Assembly: GCA_022316685.1 (NCBI GenBank)
Contig: JAKJHU010000628.1
Span: 1-64,000, forward strand
Reading direction: 5' to 3'
DNA length: 64,000 nucleotides
Source: Progne subis subis
Lineage: Eukaryota > Chordata > Aves > Passeriformes > Hirundinidae
Below the pieces are notes generated by a model, which did not search any database, was not told where the DNA came from, and saw nothing but the letters and a program-made list of their open reading frames with translations. The translations under genes were made by a program, and so were the position numbers. Shown piece by piece: positions 10,781-21,599 of this stretch. Positions within the stretch are counted from its first letter, which is position 1. The number at the start of each line of letters is the position of its first letter.

Positions 10781-12165
10781 GCAGTCGCAGGATGAGCCCT
10801 CGGCCTCCTCTTCAGAAGGTCCAGCAGCCCAGGTGCCTCAGCTTCTCCTCACAGCCCCAAAGCCCATCCTGTCAGTCCTGCAGAGCCTCTGCAGCTCCTC
10901 CTCCGTGCCCAGAACAGGGAGCCCCAGAGCCAGACACAGCAGCCCAGATGTGCCCCCCTAGCCTGTGGTGCCTCTGGCAAGGGAGCAGCACGAGGCACTG
11001 CAGGAGCCTGCAGACAATTCCTGAAGCACTTGGAGGATGATCCTGCTCCCCAAGGGATGTTCCCATGGTGCCAACTTGGGAACTGAAAAGGGGAGTGGGG
11101 CCATGGAAGATCAGGCAAGCAGGGAGGGGCTGTTTACAGGGAAGTGAACAGGGGTGGGCAAAAGGAAGAAATTTGTAGCAGGAAGGGGAAAGAAAGCCCA
11201 GGTTAAGCAAAGGAAATGTTGAGGGCAGTTTGGGGGTGGCTGCCAGGCAGCCCTGGTTCTGAGCAACAACATCTACAGTGGCACAGGAAACTCACAGCTC
11301 ATGGGAACAAACTTTCTGGCTGACTTCAGAGGCCACCACAAAGCTGAGTGGTTTCCCTGCTGTCCCCCAGCCCTGCCTGGCCCCAGGGGCTGATGGCATT
11401 TGTGCTCCCTCAGGTTCATCTCCTCACACCAACACCATGGGGGTGCTGATGCCTGCTCTGGGCAGTGCAAATAGGGGCTCCTGAGCCAGTGCTGCCGTGT
11501 CTGTGCCTGCAAGGATGCGGCACCTGTGTGAGCTGGGGGAGAGGCCAGGGCTGCAGAGGGGGGATGTTGTTGGCAGGTGCATGAGGACGCTCTGGGACGC
11601 TGCCCTGGGGTGTCCAGCGCAGTGGGGATGGATCAGCCCCTGCTCTGCTGCTCCTTCCTGTCTCCCCCAGGCACCTTGCAGAGCCCCAGCCATGCTGTTT
11701 GCCCCCAGCCTGCCCACGGCCACCCTGGGGCTGCTCACGGGGCTTTTCTCTGCTGAGCATTGGCCTGGCCGTGTTCTGGAGAGAGCCTGGGCAAGGAGCC
11801 TGGAGCCCCCAGGCCCTGCCCTGAGGCGTCAGCGCTGCCCCAGCAGTGCCCATGGCCTGTCCCTGCTGCAGCCCCGGCACTGCCACCCCCAGCACTGTGC
11901 CCGGCCCCGAGAGCACTCAGGCCCTACAGCAACAGCAGGGCCAGGAGGGCAGCGGGGCAGGGCCACGGGAGCAGCACTGGCAACACCAAGTGCTGCTGCT
12001 CCTGGGCACAGCTGCTGTGCCAGCACTGATCTGCCCCAGCTCTGCACACAGACATTGCTGCTGCAGCTGCACAGAAGGGAACAAAAGGGGGATCTCTGCA
12101 GAAAACTTGGCTGGGAGATCCTTTAGTTCCTTTAAAGCCACTAAGAGTGCAGCCCATTGTTGACA
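10781..12165 (+). repeat. Module U, copy A
   Basis: GC-rich non-coding block starting right at the CR1 3' end. Copies occur at 21600-22975 (inverted), 32036-32960 (same orientation, shorter) and 56020-57155 (inverted). Long frames here are antisense and compositional artefacts with no domain. The identity of U is unknown; it may be an old LTR or a duplicated olfactory-receptor flank. Confidence 0.8.
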
Positions 12166-12242
12166 CAGTCTGTGGCCACAAAGAAAGTGGAGAAAAACAG
12201 AATGAGAAATGGCACAAACAATGAGATTTATTTGTGTACAGT

Positions 12243-12271
12243 ATGAAAAAAAAAAAAAAAAAAAAAAAAAA
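12243..12271 (+). repeat. Poly(A) run
   Basis: Uninterrupted A run of just under 30 bases, downstream of the minus-strand olfactory receptor. A length-variable site. Confidence 0.85.
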
Positions 12272-12347
12272 TCCTCAAAAATTAAACCAACAAGAAGTAT
12301 CAAAGATGACTTTTATTACAAGTGATTTGCAGAAATTGGCCAGCAGT

Positions 12348-13280
12348 TTAATGTTCCTGAAACCATCCAGTCATCAGCCTCCAGACTGCAGCCTTGAGCT
12401 CCTGGTTCCTCAGGCTGTAGATGAGGGGGTTCAGGGCTGGAGGCACCACTGAGTACAGAACTGACAGAGCCAGATCCAGGGATGGGGAGGAGATGGAGGG
12501 GGGCTTCAGGTAGGCCAAAAAGCCAGTGCTGATAAACAGAGATACCACGGCCACATGAGGGAGGCAGGTGGAAAAGGCTTTGTGCTGTCCCTGCTCAGAG
12601 GGGATCCTCAGCACAGCCCTGAAGATCTGCACATAGGAGAAAACAATGAACACAAAACAACCAAATGCTAAACAGACACTAACAGCAAGAAGCCCAAGTT
12701 CCCTGAGGTAGGATTTGGAGCAGGAGAGCTTGAGGATGTGTGGGATTTCACAGAAGAACTGGCCCAAGGCATTGCCATGGCACAGGGGCAGGGAAAATGT
12801 ATTGGCCGTGTGCATGAGAGCATTGAGAAAGGCACTGGCCCAGGCAGCTGCTGCCATGTGGGCACAAGCTCTGCTGCCCAGGATGGTCCCGTAGTGCAGG
12901 GGTTTGCAGATGGACACGTAGCGGTCGTAGCACATGATGGTCAGGAGGAAATACTCTGCTGAAATGAAGAACAGAAAGAAAAAGACCTGTGCAGCACATC
13001 CTGTGTAGGAGATGTTCCTGGTGTCCCAGAGGGAATTGTGCATGGCTTTGGGGACAGTGGTGCAGATGGAGCCCAGGTCGGTGAGGGCCAGGTTGAGCAG
13101 GAAGAAGAACATGGGCGTGTGCAGGAGGTGGCCGCAGGCTACGGCGCTGATGATGAGGCCGTTGGCCAGGAGGGCAGCCAGGGAGATGCCCAGGAAGAGG
13201 CAGAAGTGCAGGAGCTGCAGCTGCCACGTGTCTGCCAGTGCCAGCAGGAGGAAGTGGCTGATGGAGCTGCTATTGGACAT
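12348..13280 (-). CDS. Olfactory receptor, OR14-like (gamma-c group), intact
   Basis: A single-exon odorant receptor of 310 aa, the usual length, acting as a seven-helix G-protein-coupled receptor in olfactory neuron cilia. The N-terminus MSNSSS carries a glycosylation site. TM1 has the ANGLI segment; LHTPMFFFLLNLALTDL marks loop 1 and TM2; the cysteine in YTGCA starts TM3; CYDRYVSICKPLHY is the family's MAYDRYVAIC box; KAFSTCLPH leads into TM6; PALNPLIYSLRN ends TM7. The ATG at 13278-13280 fits family length and N-terminal sequence. The cysteine in place of Ala in the DRY box (MCYDRY) is a mild oddity. A paralogue lies inverted at 20472-21398. The ligand cannot be inferred. Confidence 0.93.
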   Translation of the reverse strand: MSNSSSISHFLLLALADTWQLQLLHFCLFLGISLAALLANGLIISAVACGHLLHTPMFFFLLNLALTDLGSICTTVPKAMHNSLWDTRNISYTGCAAQVFFFLFFISAEYFLLTIMCYDRYVSICKPLHYGTILGSRACAHMAAAAWASAFLNALMHTANTFSLPLCHGNALGQFFCEIPHILKLSCSKSYLRELGLLAVSVCLAFGCFVFIVFSYVQIFRAVLRIPSEQGQHKAFSTCLPHVAVVSLFISTGFLAYLKPPSISSPSLDLALSVLYSVVPPALNPLIYSLRNQELKAAVWRLMTGWFQEH

Positions 13281-13325
13281 TTCTTCACTCTGGCCATGGA
13301 GTCCTGTTCAAGGAACAGAGAGTGA

Positions 13326-16300
13326 CAAGTCAGGGGAGATTTTGCTGAGCAATTTCCAAACCCTTTCTCCCAGCCCTGCCCCTGCTGCTCTGTGCCACCC
13401 AATTTTCCTTTTCTCAGAGCCCTTCCTTCAGCCCCCTACCTGGAGCTCTGCTGGGATCTGTCCCCGTTGCTGTGACGAGCAGGGGCTCTGCCCATGGACA
13501 CTGAGCTATCAGCTCTGCTCTGCAGCACTGGGGTCATGGGAACAGGGACAGGGGCCAGTCCTGGGCTTGGACTTCATCAGCCCAAGCTGCTCCTGAGGCA
13601 GAGGAGCTTGGCAGCATCTCCTGTGCCAGGGCTAAGGAACGGTGATGGCCAAAGGCACTTGGAGAGGGTTTCCTGCTGTGGCCAGGGAGATCAGAGAGAA
13701 CTGTGCAAGGCAAGGGCAATGTCTGTAACTCAGTGAAGAGTGAGGGGAGCTGCTCTGTCACTCCATCTGTCCTCAGCTGCCCTGAGATCGAGGGCAGTCC
13801 CTGTGTTCCCCTGAAAATCAGCCTGACACAGCTGAGAGCAGAGGGAGCCACAGCAGAGTAAACTGGCTCAGCCTTTCTCAGAGTCCCGGCCCCACTCCTG
13901 GCCAAGGACACTCCTGTCCCCCAGTGTCCCCTGGGGGCAGCTCACAGCTTGGATGGCATCCCCAGGACACACCCAGGGTCCTGTCCATGGCACTGCTGGA
14001 GGAGAGTCAGCTCATTCCCAGCCTCCAGCCTGCCCTGCCCAGAGCTCCCCAGGGCAGAGGGAGCTGGGACACCCCATTGCTGTGCTCAGCCTGCATAGGA
14101 GGAGCCCAAGGGCTGGGCCTGAGCCTGCAGCTGGAGCTGCCATTCCCAGAGAGCCCATCAGCAATGCCAGGATCACCTGGGAAAGGCAAGGAGAGAGACC
14201 TGTGCTCTGAGGAAAAGCCTTTCCCTGCCCAGCCCTGCACAGCCCCTGCCAGGCAGCAGCAGTGCAGGACAGTGGCCCTCAGGCCCTGCTCAGCAGGAAT
14301 GGGCACATGGCAGGAGAGATGTCCTTCATCTCTGGAGCTGCTCTGCCGGCCCATGAGGGGACTGAGGGCCCCGAGCCCCCAGGCTGAGGGCTGTGCTGGC
14401 TGCGAGGGGACACAAGAGCTGTGCTGCTCAAGGGCAGTGTGTGCCCTGCAGGGCAGGGCCGGCAGGTGCCACATCTCCCCTGCAGCAGGGCTTCCCTCAG
14501 CACTGCCTCCCTCCCTCCCTGCCCACGGCTCTGCTGCTGAAGCTGTCCCAGCCCGAGCTGTTCCTGTGGCCCCGGGATCCTTCCCTGCCAGTGCTGCCAG
14601 AGCCCAGCCCAGCCCCTGGGCCAGCTCTGCCCTGCAGCTGCTCGGGGCTGCAGGGATTAAAGAACAGCTCCCCCACGCCTGGGCACCATGGAAAGGGGAT
14701 GCTGGATGGATCTGGAGGCTGGGGAGCTGGAGGCACTTGCTGAGGATCCCAGGAAAACCCAGTGGGATGGTTTAAGAGCCTCAGCCCTTTCTCTGCCTTG
14801 CACAGCTGCGTTTCCATTGCCACTAAGCTGAGCCAGGGAGAAGCGGGAGCACAGATTCAGGTAAGCAGAGACTCAAGCAAGAAACCCCTGCCCTGAATGA
14901 GCTCATGAAAAGTCCTCTTGGGAATGACCTGGGCATGAGCTGGAGCTGTGAGCAGCCCTGGCCCACACAGCACCCTCTCCACAGCAGCAGGACCTGCCCT
15001 GGCATGAGTCACTCCTTGCACCCACAGCTCCCCTCCACCATCCATGGGGAGCTCCCAGGCAGGCTGAGAGCTGCCCCTGGCAGGTGGCACATCCCCTGGC
15101 CTGGCCAAGAGCCCTCAGGGCTGCAGGAGCTGCTCTGCACGACAGCCCTGGCACCCCTTGCTGCAGCCCCAGCTTCAGCCCCTGCAGCTGTCCCTGGCAG
15201 CAGGAGCCATCCTGCCCTGTCCCTCTGATGGAGCCCAGTGCAGCCCCGCTCTGGAGCACATCCTCCCCCAAACCAGGAATAGCAGCAGAGCCATCCTTAC
15301 AGTCATCTCAGTCCTGTCAAAGGTCAGCTTTAGGAGATACCTGCAGCCAGGGACTGACTGTGTCAAAAGCTGTGAAGATTTCTCCATGAGTAATCTCAGA
15401 ATTGTCCTCCCAGCTGCTTTAAGCCTGTGTCTGCTTCACTGCTCTCAGGTACCTGCAGGCAGTGCCCTCAGCCCTGCTGGGCTGGGAAAGGAGCTGCTCC
15501 TCAGAAGTGTCTTTTTCAAGCTCTTCTTGGTTGCCAGGAGCTTCCTCTGTGCCAGGAGGCCAGCCCAGCTCAGCAGCACAGATAAAGCACAAAGCTTTTA
15601 ATTACCCTCTTGGGACATTGATGCTGATTACATCAGACTCAGTCCCTGAGAGTGTGCTCAAAAAACTTCTCAAGAACTCAAAGTCAGATTCAAAGTCCAA
15701 AGTTTCTTAAACTTTTAATGGGTCCCAGTGAGGGACACAACTCATAAGAAAGTATCCCCAGGTTCTAGTTAAGCAGAACACTGCAAGCACTGTGGACTGG
15801 TGAGGACAAACAAGGAAAAGGTGTCTTTGGGTGCTGAGCAAACCTGGATGTGTTTCAGGAATGCAAAGGGCCAAGGCCTGAGCCCCAGCCCCTGCCAAGG
15901 CAGATCCTGTCCCTCCCTCATTGCTCACAGCTCTTCCTGGGGCACTGGGATGTGGGGATGTGCAATGCCAAGGACAGCACCATGGGGCGGCCCCTGCCAG
16001 GCTGCTGAGCAGGGACAAGGAGGCAATGAGGCCCCAGGGCTGCAAGGGTCACTTGTCCCCTCCTGGCCTCAGTGCCAGGGCCAGCAGCCATGGCCAAAGT
16101 GCTGCAGGAGTTGGCTCTGTCAGGGCCTTTCAGCTGCTGCCCATCCCTGTGCCCTCTCCAGCCCATGCTGTCCTACGGTGTCCATGCCCTGTGCCTCTGT
16201 CCCTGCAGGCTGTCGTCATCCCCCGGCTGCCCCACCTCGCTGGCCCCTTCCTTTGCTGACAGCTCTGCGTCCTGCCTGCCTCTGCCTGGGCACACAGAGC

Positions 16301-16540
16301 CTTGGGCTGCTCCAGACTCCTTCTGGGAGATGTGTTGTACCACAGCCCTGCCCTGGGAGGGAAATTCCTTTCTCCTGGTGTCCAGTCTGGACTTCTCCAG
16401 CTGCCCTCTGCATCATTTTTTTCTTTCTCTCTCTCTTTTCTGCCATGTCAAAATGATCCCCCATCTCTGAAATCACCCTTCAAGCACTCCCAGGGCTCTT
16501 GTCCCCTGTCCTCAGTCTGCACTCCACTGAGCACAGAGCT
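13326..16540. other. GC-rich spacer, no gene seen
   Basis: Between the intact receptor and the first tandem array. Several frames of 100-280 codons are open but antisense to one another, Pro/Ala/Gly/Ser-rich, and lack a recognisable domain. I read it as non-coding. Confidence 0.6.
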
Positions 16541-16559
16541 CCTTTGTCTCTATACAGTG

Positions 16560-17440
16560 GTCAAGGGCTTGAGGCCATGGGTACCTGGAAAAGAAGGATG
16601 GTTCCTTTCTATAGGAAGGAAACCACAGAAACTCATTGTTTTGAAGGCAGATGAGAGGCACTCACCAGAGGCCAAGGCCTTGCAGCTTTTTTCTGAGAGC
16701 AGCCTTTGGATATATGGAGAGTTTGGAGGTGGATTTCCATTTGAGCCATGAGTGGCTGTACCAGAGTGACAATTCTCCTCCACAGGAAGGAAAGGGCAGA
16801 GCCCCAGTGTTTCAGTGGCTGATTATTGGTGGCCCCAGAGAGGCTGAGGCTAATGCCAGCAAGATCTGTTTGTCTTGTCTGCTTCTGTCTGGTAGCAGTC
16901 CTTGGTTAAAAGAGAATTTGAGAGGCCAAATCCCAGTTTTGTCCATGGGTGGCTGGACAAGCAGAGTTCTTTTCCATAGGAAGAACCCCTAGTGTTTCAA
17001 AGGCAGATGACAGCTGTCTCTCAAGAAGCCAAGGGAACCTGGCCATTCCTGGCAGCTTTTTATCTGGAAGCTTTCATTTGATATATGGAATTTCAGAGGT
17101 GGATTCCCAATTTTGGCCATGCACACCTGGATTTGAAAGATGTGTTTTCCATGGCAAGAAAAGCAGGCCTCTGCAGTGTTTTGAAGGCAGGCAATAGGTG
17201 GCCCCAAAGAGGCCAAGACCATCCAGAGCTGTCTGTTCTGTCAGGTTTCATTTGGGAAGTATCCTTGGATATAATCAAATTTGGAGGTAGAATCTCAGTC
17301 CTGGCCATGGGCACCTGGAGGAGAAGGACAGTTCTTTTCCTCAGGAAGGAAAGCACACAATTCCAGGGTTTCAGGGGCAGATGAGAAGTGACCCTCAACA
17401 TGCCAGGGCCAGCTGGACCAGTCAGGCAGCCCCCAGAAGG
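16560..17440 (+). repeat. ~180-bp tandem array, about five diverged units
   Basis: Units share the landmarks 'ccatgggcacctgg', 'cataggaagga', 'aaggcagatga' and 'tttggaggtgga'. The first landmark recurs near 16573, 16743, 16939, 17116 and 17303 (spacing 170-196). A single truncated unit also occurs at 28855-28920 and inverted at 61127-61195. Confidence 0.8.
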
Positions 17441-17449
17441 CCAAGCCAG

Positions 17450-17885
17450 CCAGACCTGTTCCATGTTCCCTTGGATCCTTGTGGCCCTACAGCATCAAAA
17501 TTGCCCCTTGGTTCCATGAGGCCTTGCAGTGTCAAAATGGTTTGGTCGTTTCCATGGGGTTGAAAAATAAACCCAATGGCCCTTAGGTTACTTGAGGTCT
17601 CAGAGTGTCACAATGATTTCCATGACTCCGTAAGTTCCTGCAGTGTCACAGTGTTCCCTTGGCTCCATTGGGCTCCCCAGGATCACAATGGCCCCTTGTT
17701 TCCATGAGACCTGGCAGTGTCACAGTGGTTGCCTTGGTTCTGTGGGGCCCTGAGGTGTCACAATGACCCTTTGGTTCCGTGGGGACTCACAGTGTCAGAA
17801 TGCTCTCACTGCTTCCATGAGGCCCTGCAGTGTCACAGCTGCTCCTTGGTTCCACAAGGCCCTGCAGAGCCCCTTGATTCACACA
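17450..17885 (+). repeat. Degenerate ~38-bp minisatellite
   Basis: Repeats of the form 'cagtgtcacaatgg...cttggttccatgaggccctg' spaced 34-40 bases. The same family occurs at 23590-24030 and 45150-45340 in the same orientation. Confidence 0.8.
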
Positions 17886-17890
17886 GCCTC

Positions 17891-18420
17891 TGTTGTGGTT
17901 TGGACTCATGGGTTGAGATGAGGACTGGGAGAAAAACACTCTAAAGGAAAAAGAGGTTCAAATTTAAAGGTATAAAGTAAATTTATTAGTCAAAGGAAGA
18001 TAATGAGAAGTAAAATGAGACTTTAAAACAACTTTTTTGCCCCCCAGCCCCTCCCTCTTTCCCACTGATAGCACAGGGAGACAGAGAGTGGGGTTTTTTG
18101 TCAGTTCATTACCCATGATCTTTCTCTGCTTAGGAAGAGGAGATTTTCTTCTGTTGTGTCATGAGTCCCTCACACAGGCAAAACAGTCTTCCCAATACTG
18201 TTGTGGCATGGGACACTTGTGAGTGGGCTGCAGTCTTTCAAGGATAGGCTGCTCTAGTTTGGAAGCAAAGGCCCTCTTTATCTCTGGGAGCGAGAGCCCT
18301 CTCTCTCTGTTCAGGTCTCTCACTGGATCACAGTTTCCTATGGCATCTACCTCTCGGTTTTTGTTCTGAGATTCAGGTGGTTTTAGAGTCTTTTTGCCTT
18401 CTGCAAAGCTCTGAGCCAGA
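17891..18420 (-). mobile_element. LTR fragment (minus strand)
   Basis: On minus the block ends in CAACA at 17891 and has an AATAAA-type signal upstream, at plus 'aaatttattag' near 17978. The other end is not defined and abuts the next LTR at 18421. Retroviral LTR of unknown family. Confidence 0.55.
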
Positions 18421-19003
18421 TGCAAAAAAAAGACGGAGACTTCAGGTTCTGATTTTTCAAGGTTGCGCACTTCGTTTATTGTTTCTTATCTTACAGTTTT
18501 CTCAGTGCCCAACAAAGGTCTGTGCAGCTGCCTGGGCATCTGGTGACTCCTCGACTCCTCCTGAACTGGGCTGTCATCTTTTATACTAATTGCTACGTGT
18601 TCTTTATTTATCATTATTTGCCAATACCTATCACTTATACTAAAAAGGTCATCCCTACTTTGACCCAATCTCTTGAAACTACTTTGTGCCACCATCACTG
18701 CAGAGAATGGAGTGAGGGAAGAAGAAAGAAGAAGCAGGAGACAATGCCCCAAATCCTCCATCTTGCTCCCATTCACTTCCATACTAAAACCCCAAATCTA
18801 CTGTTTTCTCACCCTGTAATAGGCTAAACTACTATCTTTCACACTCTTGTGGCTTGCAATCCTTCCCGCAGTGCAGGAAGCCTTTCCCATGGACTGAGAT
18901 CAAAGCCAATGTCCCCTCTGGGCTCTGGGCCAGGGTTCCAGACCCCTCGTGTCCAGGTCCCTGACCCTCCAGGGCAGCCAAAGGAATGCCCTGGACTCCA
19001 ACA
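18421..19003 (-). mobile_element. LTR, bird ERV family (minus strand)
   Basis: 583 bp from a TG/CA pair at 18421 to CAACA at 19003. On minus it starts TGTTGGAGTCC, has TATAAAAG-type sequence (plus 'cttttatac' near 18590) and AATAAA at plus 18475-18480. No matching target duplication at the two ends, so the left boundary may be off or the insertion nested. Confidence 0.65.
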
Positions 19004-20400
19004 GTTAACTACTATTATATATTTATAAATAAATAATCCTTAATTAACTCCATTTGACTACTATTACATACCTAGATAATTATAAACCTTAATTAACAGT
19101 AGTATGTTTCCTACCCTTCCTCTTACATTTTAGAAAAATATGCTTCTAAATACATTCCTGAAATACTCTATAGTCATAGTATCAGGAAAAGAACCTACGG
19201 GAAGAGCATTCTGGTTTTTAACTAGAGTGTGATCAGTCATAAAACAAGCAGGGCAAAGAAGCCCATGGTCCTATTCAAATGGATTTACCCACAGCTGTGT
19301 AACTGGGGCAACTGAATCTCCTATTGGATGTTCCTGTAAAATATACGAATTAATCGACCTTAATAAACTCTTGCAATATATGGCTGGGTATGCCACTCCC
19401 TTGATATTGTCACTGTCATCGGGTGCTCTCAGGGAGGTTCTGGCATTTGCAGCAGCTGAGTCAGGCACTGCCCTTGGGATTACTGCCAGGCAGCTGTGTC
19501 CATGGGAATGGGGTGTCCAAGCTTGCCTGTCACCTGTGGGGCTGTGGGCAAAGCAGCCCATGGGAAAGGGGAATGAGCTGAGCCCCCTCCCTGACATCCC
19601 ATCATGGGCACACCCGGGGATCTCCTTGCTGTGTCCTTCCAAGCTCTGAGCTGCCCTCCTGGCTGCAAATCTGTGCAGAGCCTCTGGGAGTTCCCTGAAT
19701 GTCCCACGGGGAAGTGCAGAGATGCCAGAGCTGAGGAAATGCTGTTGGGTTTGCCAAGGGAGCCGTGAGTGTCCTTGGCAGAAGGGGGTGCTGAGCCCTT
19801 GCCCAGAGACCTTTGGAGAGGCTGAGACATTCAGGGATCCCTCTGCACTGGGCAGGGTCTGGTTTATCCCAGGGTGACACGGGAGTGTGATTGTGCTCTG
19901 ATTGCAGCCAGAGGTACAAACCCAGGGGAGTTGGGAACAAACCCATCCAGCCCCTCACCTTCCCTAAGCCACAGGGAATCCTTTGCCTCTCACATCTCTC
20001 AGTGGCAAACTCTGAGTGCAGCAGAAATGCTGGGGAATTCTGATCTCAGAGAACTAGGAATAATGTGTGGGCAGGAAAATAATGGCTAAAATTCCTTCCT
20101 GCTCTCCATGCCCTTTAGGAGTGCAGATGGGAACAAGCCTGTCTGCATTAGGAATGATGCCAGTCACAAATCCTGAATATCCATCCTTGTCCCTCTGCCA
20201 CATGGCCACAAACCCAGGGCAGCAGGGCAGGGATGTCTCCTGGAGAGCCCCCATGCACAGGCCTGGCTGCTCCTGGCACACTCAGACAGCACAATTGGAG
20301 CTCAGGCAGGGACCTGGGTGAAGGTTTTCCCAGAGCAGGAACAAGGGTGGGTGAGTCACAGCAGGACAGTCTACAGGGAATGGCCCTGGTTTGGCTCAAA
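19004..20400. other. Spacer without a recognisable gene
   Basis: AT-rich to about 19400, then mixed sequence leading into the 5' flank of the second olfactory receptor. Nothing codes convincingly. Confidence 0.5.
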
Positions 20401-20471
20401 GCAGCCTCTGCTGACTTGTCACTGTCCTTTATCCATGAACAGGTCCCCATGGGCAGCCACAGCAAAAAAAA

Positions 20472-21398
20472 AACAGCAGCTCCATCAGCCACTTCCTCCT
20501 GCTGGCATTGGCAGACACGCGGCAGCTGCAGCTCCTGCACTTCTGCCTCTTCCTGGGCATCTCCCTGGCTGCCCTCCTGGCCAACGGCCTCATCATCAGC
20601 GCCGCAGCCTGCGGCCACCTCCTGCACACGCCCATGTTCTTCTTCCTGCTCAACCTGGCCCTCACCGACCTGGGCTCCATCCTCACCACTGTCCCCAAAG
20701 CCATGCACAATTCCCTCTGGGACACCAGGACCATCTCCTACACAGGATGTGCTGTACAGCTATTTTCCTATATGTTCTTCATGTCAGCAGAGTTTTCTCT
20801 CCTGACCGTCATGAGCTATGACCGCTACGTGTCCATCTGCAAACCCCTGCACTACGGGACTCTCCTGGGCAGCAGAGCTTGTGCCCACATGGCAGCAGCT
20901 GCCTGGGCCAGTGCCTTTCTCTATTCACTGATGCACACGGCCAATACATTTTCCCTGCCTATGTGTCATGGCAATGACCTGGGACAGTTCTTCTGTGAAA
21001 TCCCCCCAGTCCTCAAACTCTCCTGCTCCAAATCCAATCTCAGGGAGCTTGGGCTCATTGCAATTAGTTCCTCTTTAGCAACTGGTTGTTTTGTGTTCAT
21101 TGTTTTCTCCTATGTGCAGATCTTCAGGGCTGTGCTGAGGATCCCCTCTGAGCAGGGACGGCACAAAGCCTTTTCCACATGCCTCGCTCACCTGGCTGTG
21201 GTGTCTCTGTTTATCAGCACTGGCATATCTTCTCATTTTAAGCCCCCCTCCCTATCCTCCCCATCCCTGGATCTGGCCCTGTCAGTTCTGTACTCAGTGG
21301 TGCCTCCAGCCCTGAACCCCCTCATCTACAGCCTGAGGAACCAGGAGCTCAAGGCTGCAGTGTGGAGGCTGATGACTGGATGGTTTCAGGAGCATTAA
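20472..21398 (+). CDS. Olfactory receptor, OR14-like, start codon lost or out of frame
   Basis: About 308 codons open from the NSSSISHF N-terminus to the TAA at 21396-21398, paralogous to the receptor at 12348-13280 and ending with the same FQEH. The motifs LHTPMFFFLLNLALTDL, SYDRYVSICKPLHY, KAFSTCLAH and PALNPLIYSLRN are all present, so the seven-helix body is intact. The expected ATG is missing. In its place is a run of ten A (20464-20473); the nearest upstream ATG, in 'ccatgggcagcc', is out of frame, and the open frame runs back to a TGA with no ATG. A change in A-run length would alter this. It is either a recent pseudogene, an allele-dependent gene, or a consensus error. Confidence 0.85.
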   Translation, partial: NSSSISHFLLLALADTRQLQLLHFCLFLGISLAALLANGLIISAAACGHLLHTPMFFFLLNLALTDLGSILTTVPKAMHNSLWDTRTISYTGCAVQLFSYMFFMSAEFSLLTVMSYDRYVSICKPLHYGTLLGSRACAHMAAAAWASAFLYSLMHTANTFSLPMCHGNDLGQFFCEIPPVLKLSCSKSNLRELGLIAISSSLATGCFVFIVFSYVQIFRAVLRIPSEQGRHKAFSTCLAHLAVVSLFISTGISSHFKPPSLSSPSLDLALSVLYSVVPPALNPLIYSLRNQELKAAVWRLMTGWFQEH

Positions 21399-21599
21399 AT
21401 TGCTGTCCAATTTCTGCTAAATACTTCTAATAAAAGTAATCTTTGATACTTCCTGTTAGCTTCATTTTGGAGCTTCTTTTTCTTTGTTTTCCTTTTTTTT
21501 TTAATCTTGTCCACAGAGAAATCTTATGGTTTGTGCCGTTTCACATTCTGGTTCTCTCCACCTCCCCTGTGGACACCGACTGTGTAAATGAGGGGCTGT

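Larger units (their letters stand above)
10305..13320. repeat. Inverted duplication, arm A (partner 20405-25080)
   Basis: From left to right: the R1 end repeat, a CR1 3' end, module U, and an olfactory receptor on minus. The same series occurs in reverse order and orientation at 20405-25080. The receptors match along nearly their whole length and module U aligns almost base for base. Confidence 0.88.

Noticed and set aside
11416..12126. Overlapping frames of 166-209 codons in module U, mirrored in arm B
   Set aside because: Conserved only because the DNA is duplicated; frames exist on both strands and are lost in copies C and D.
13924..14775. 283-codon plus frame
   Set aside because: Low-complexity translation, no start context or domain, antisense frames equally long.
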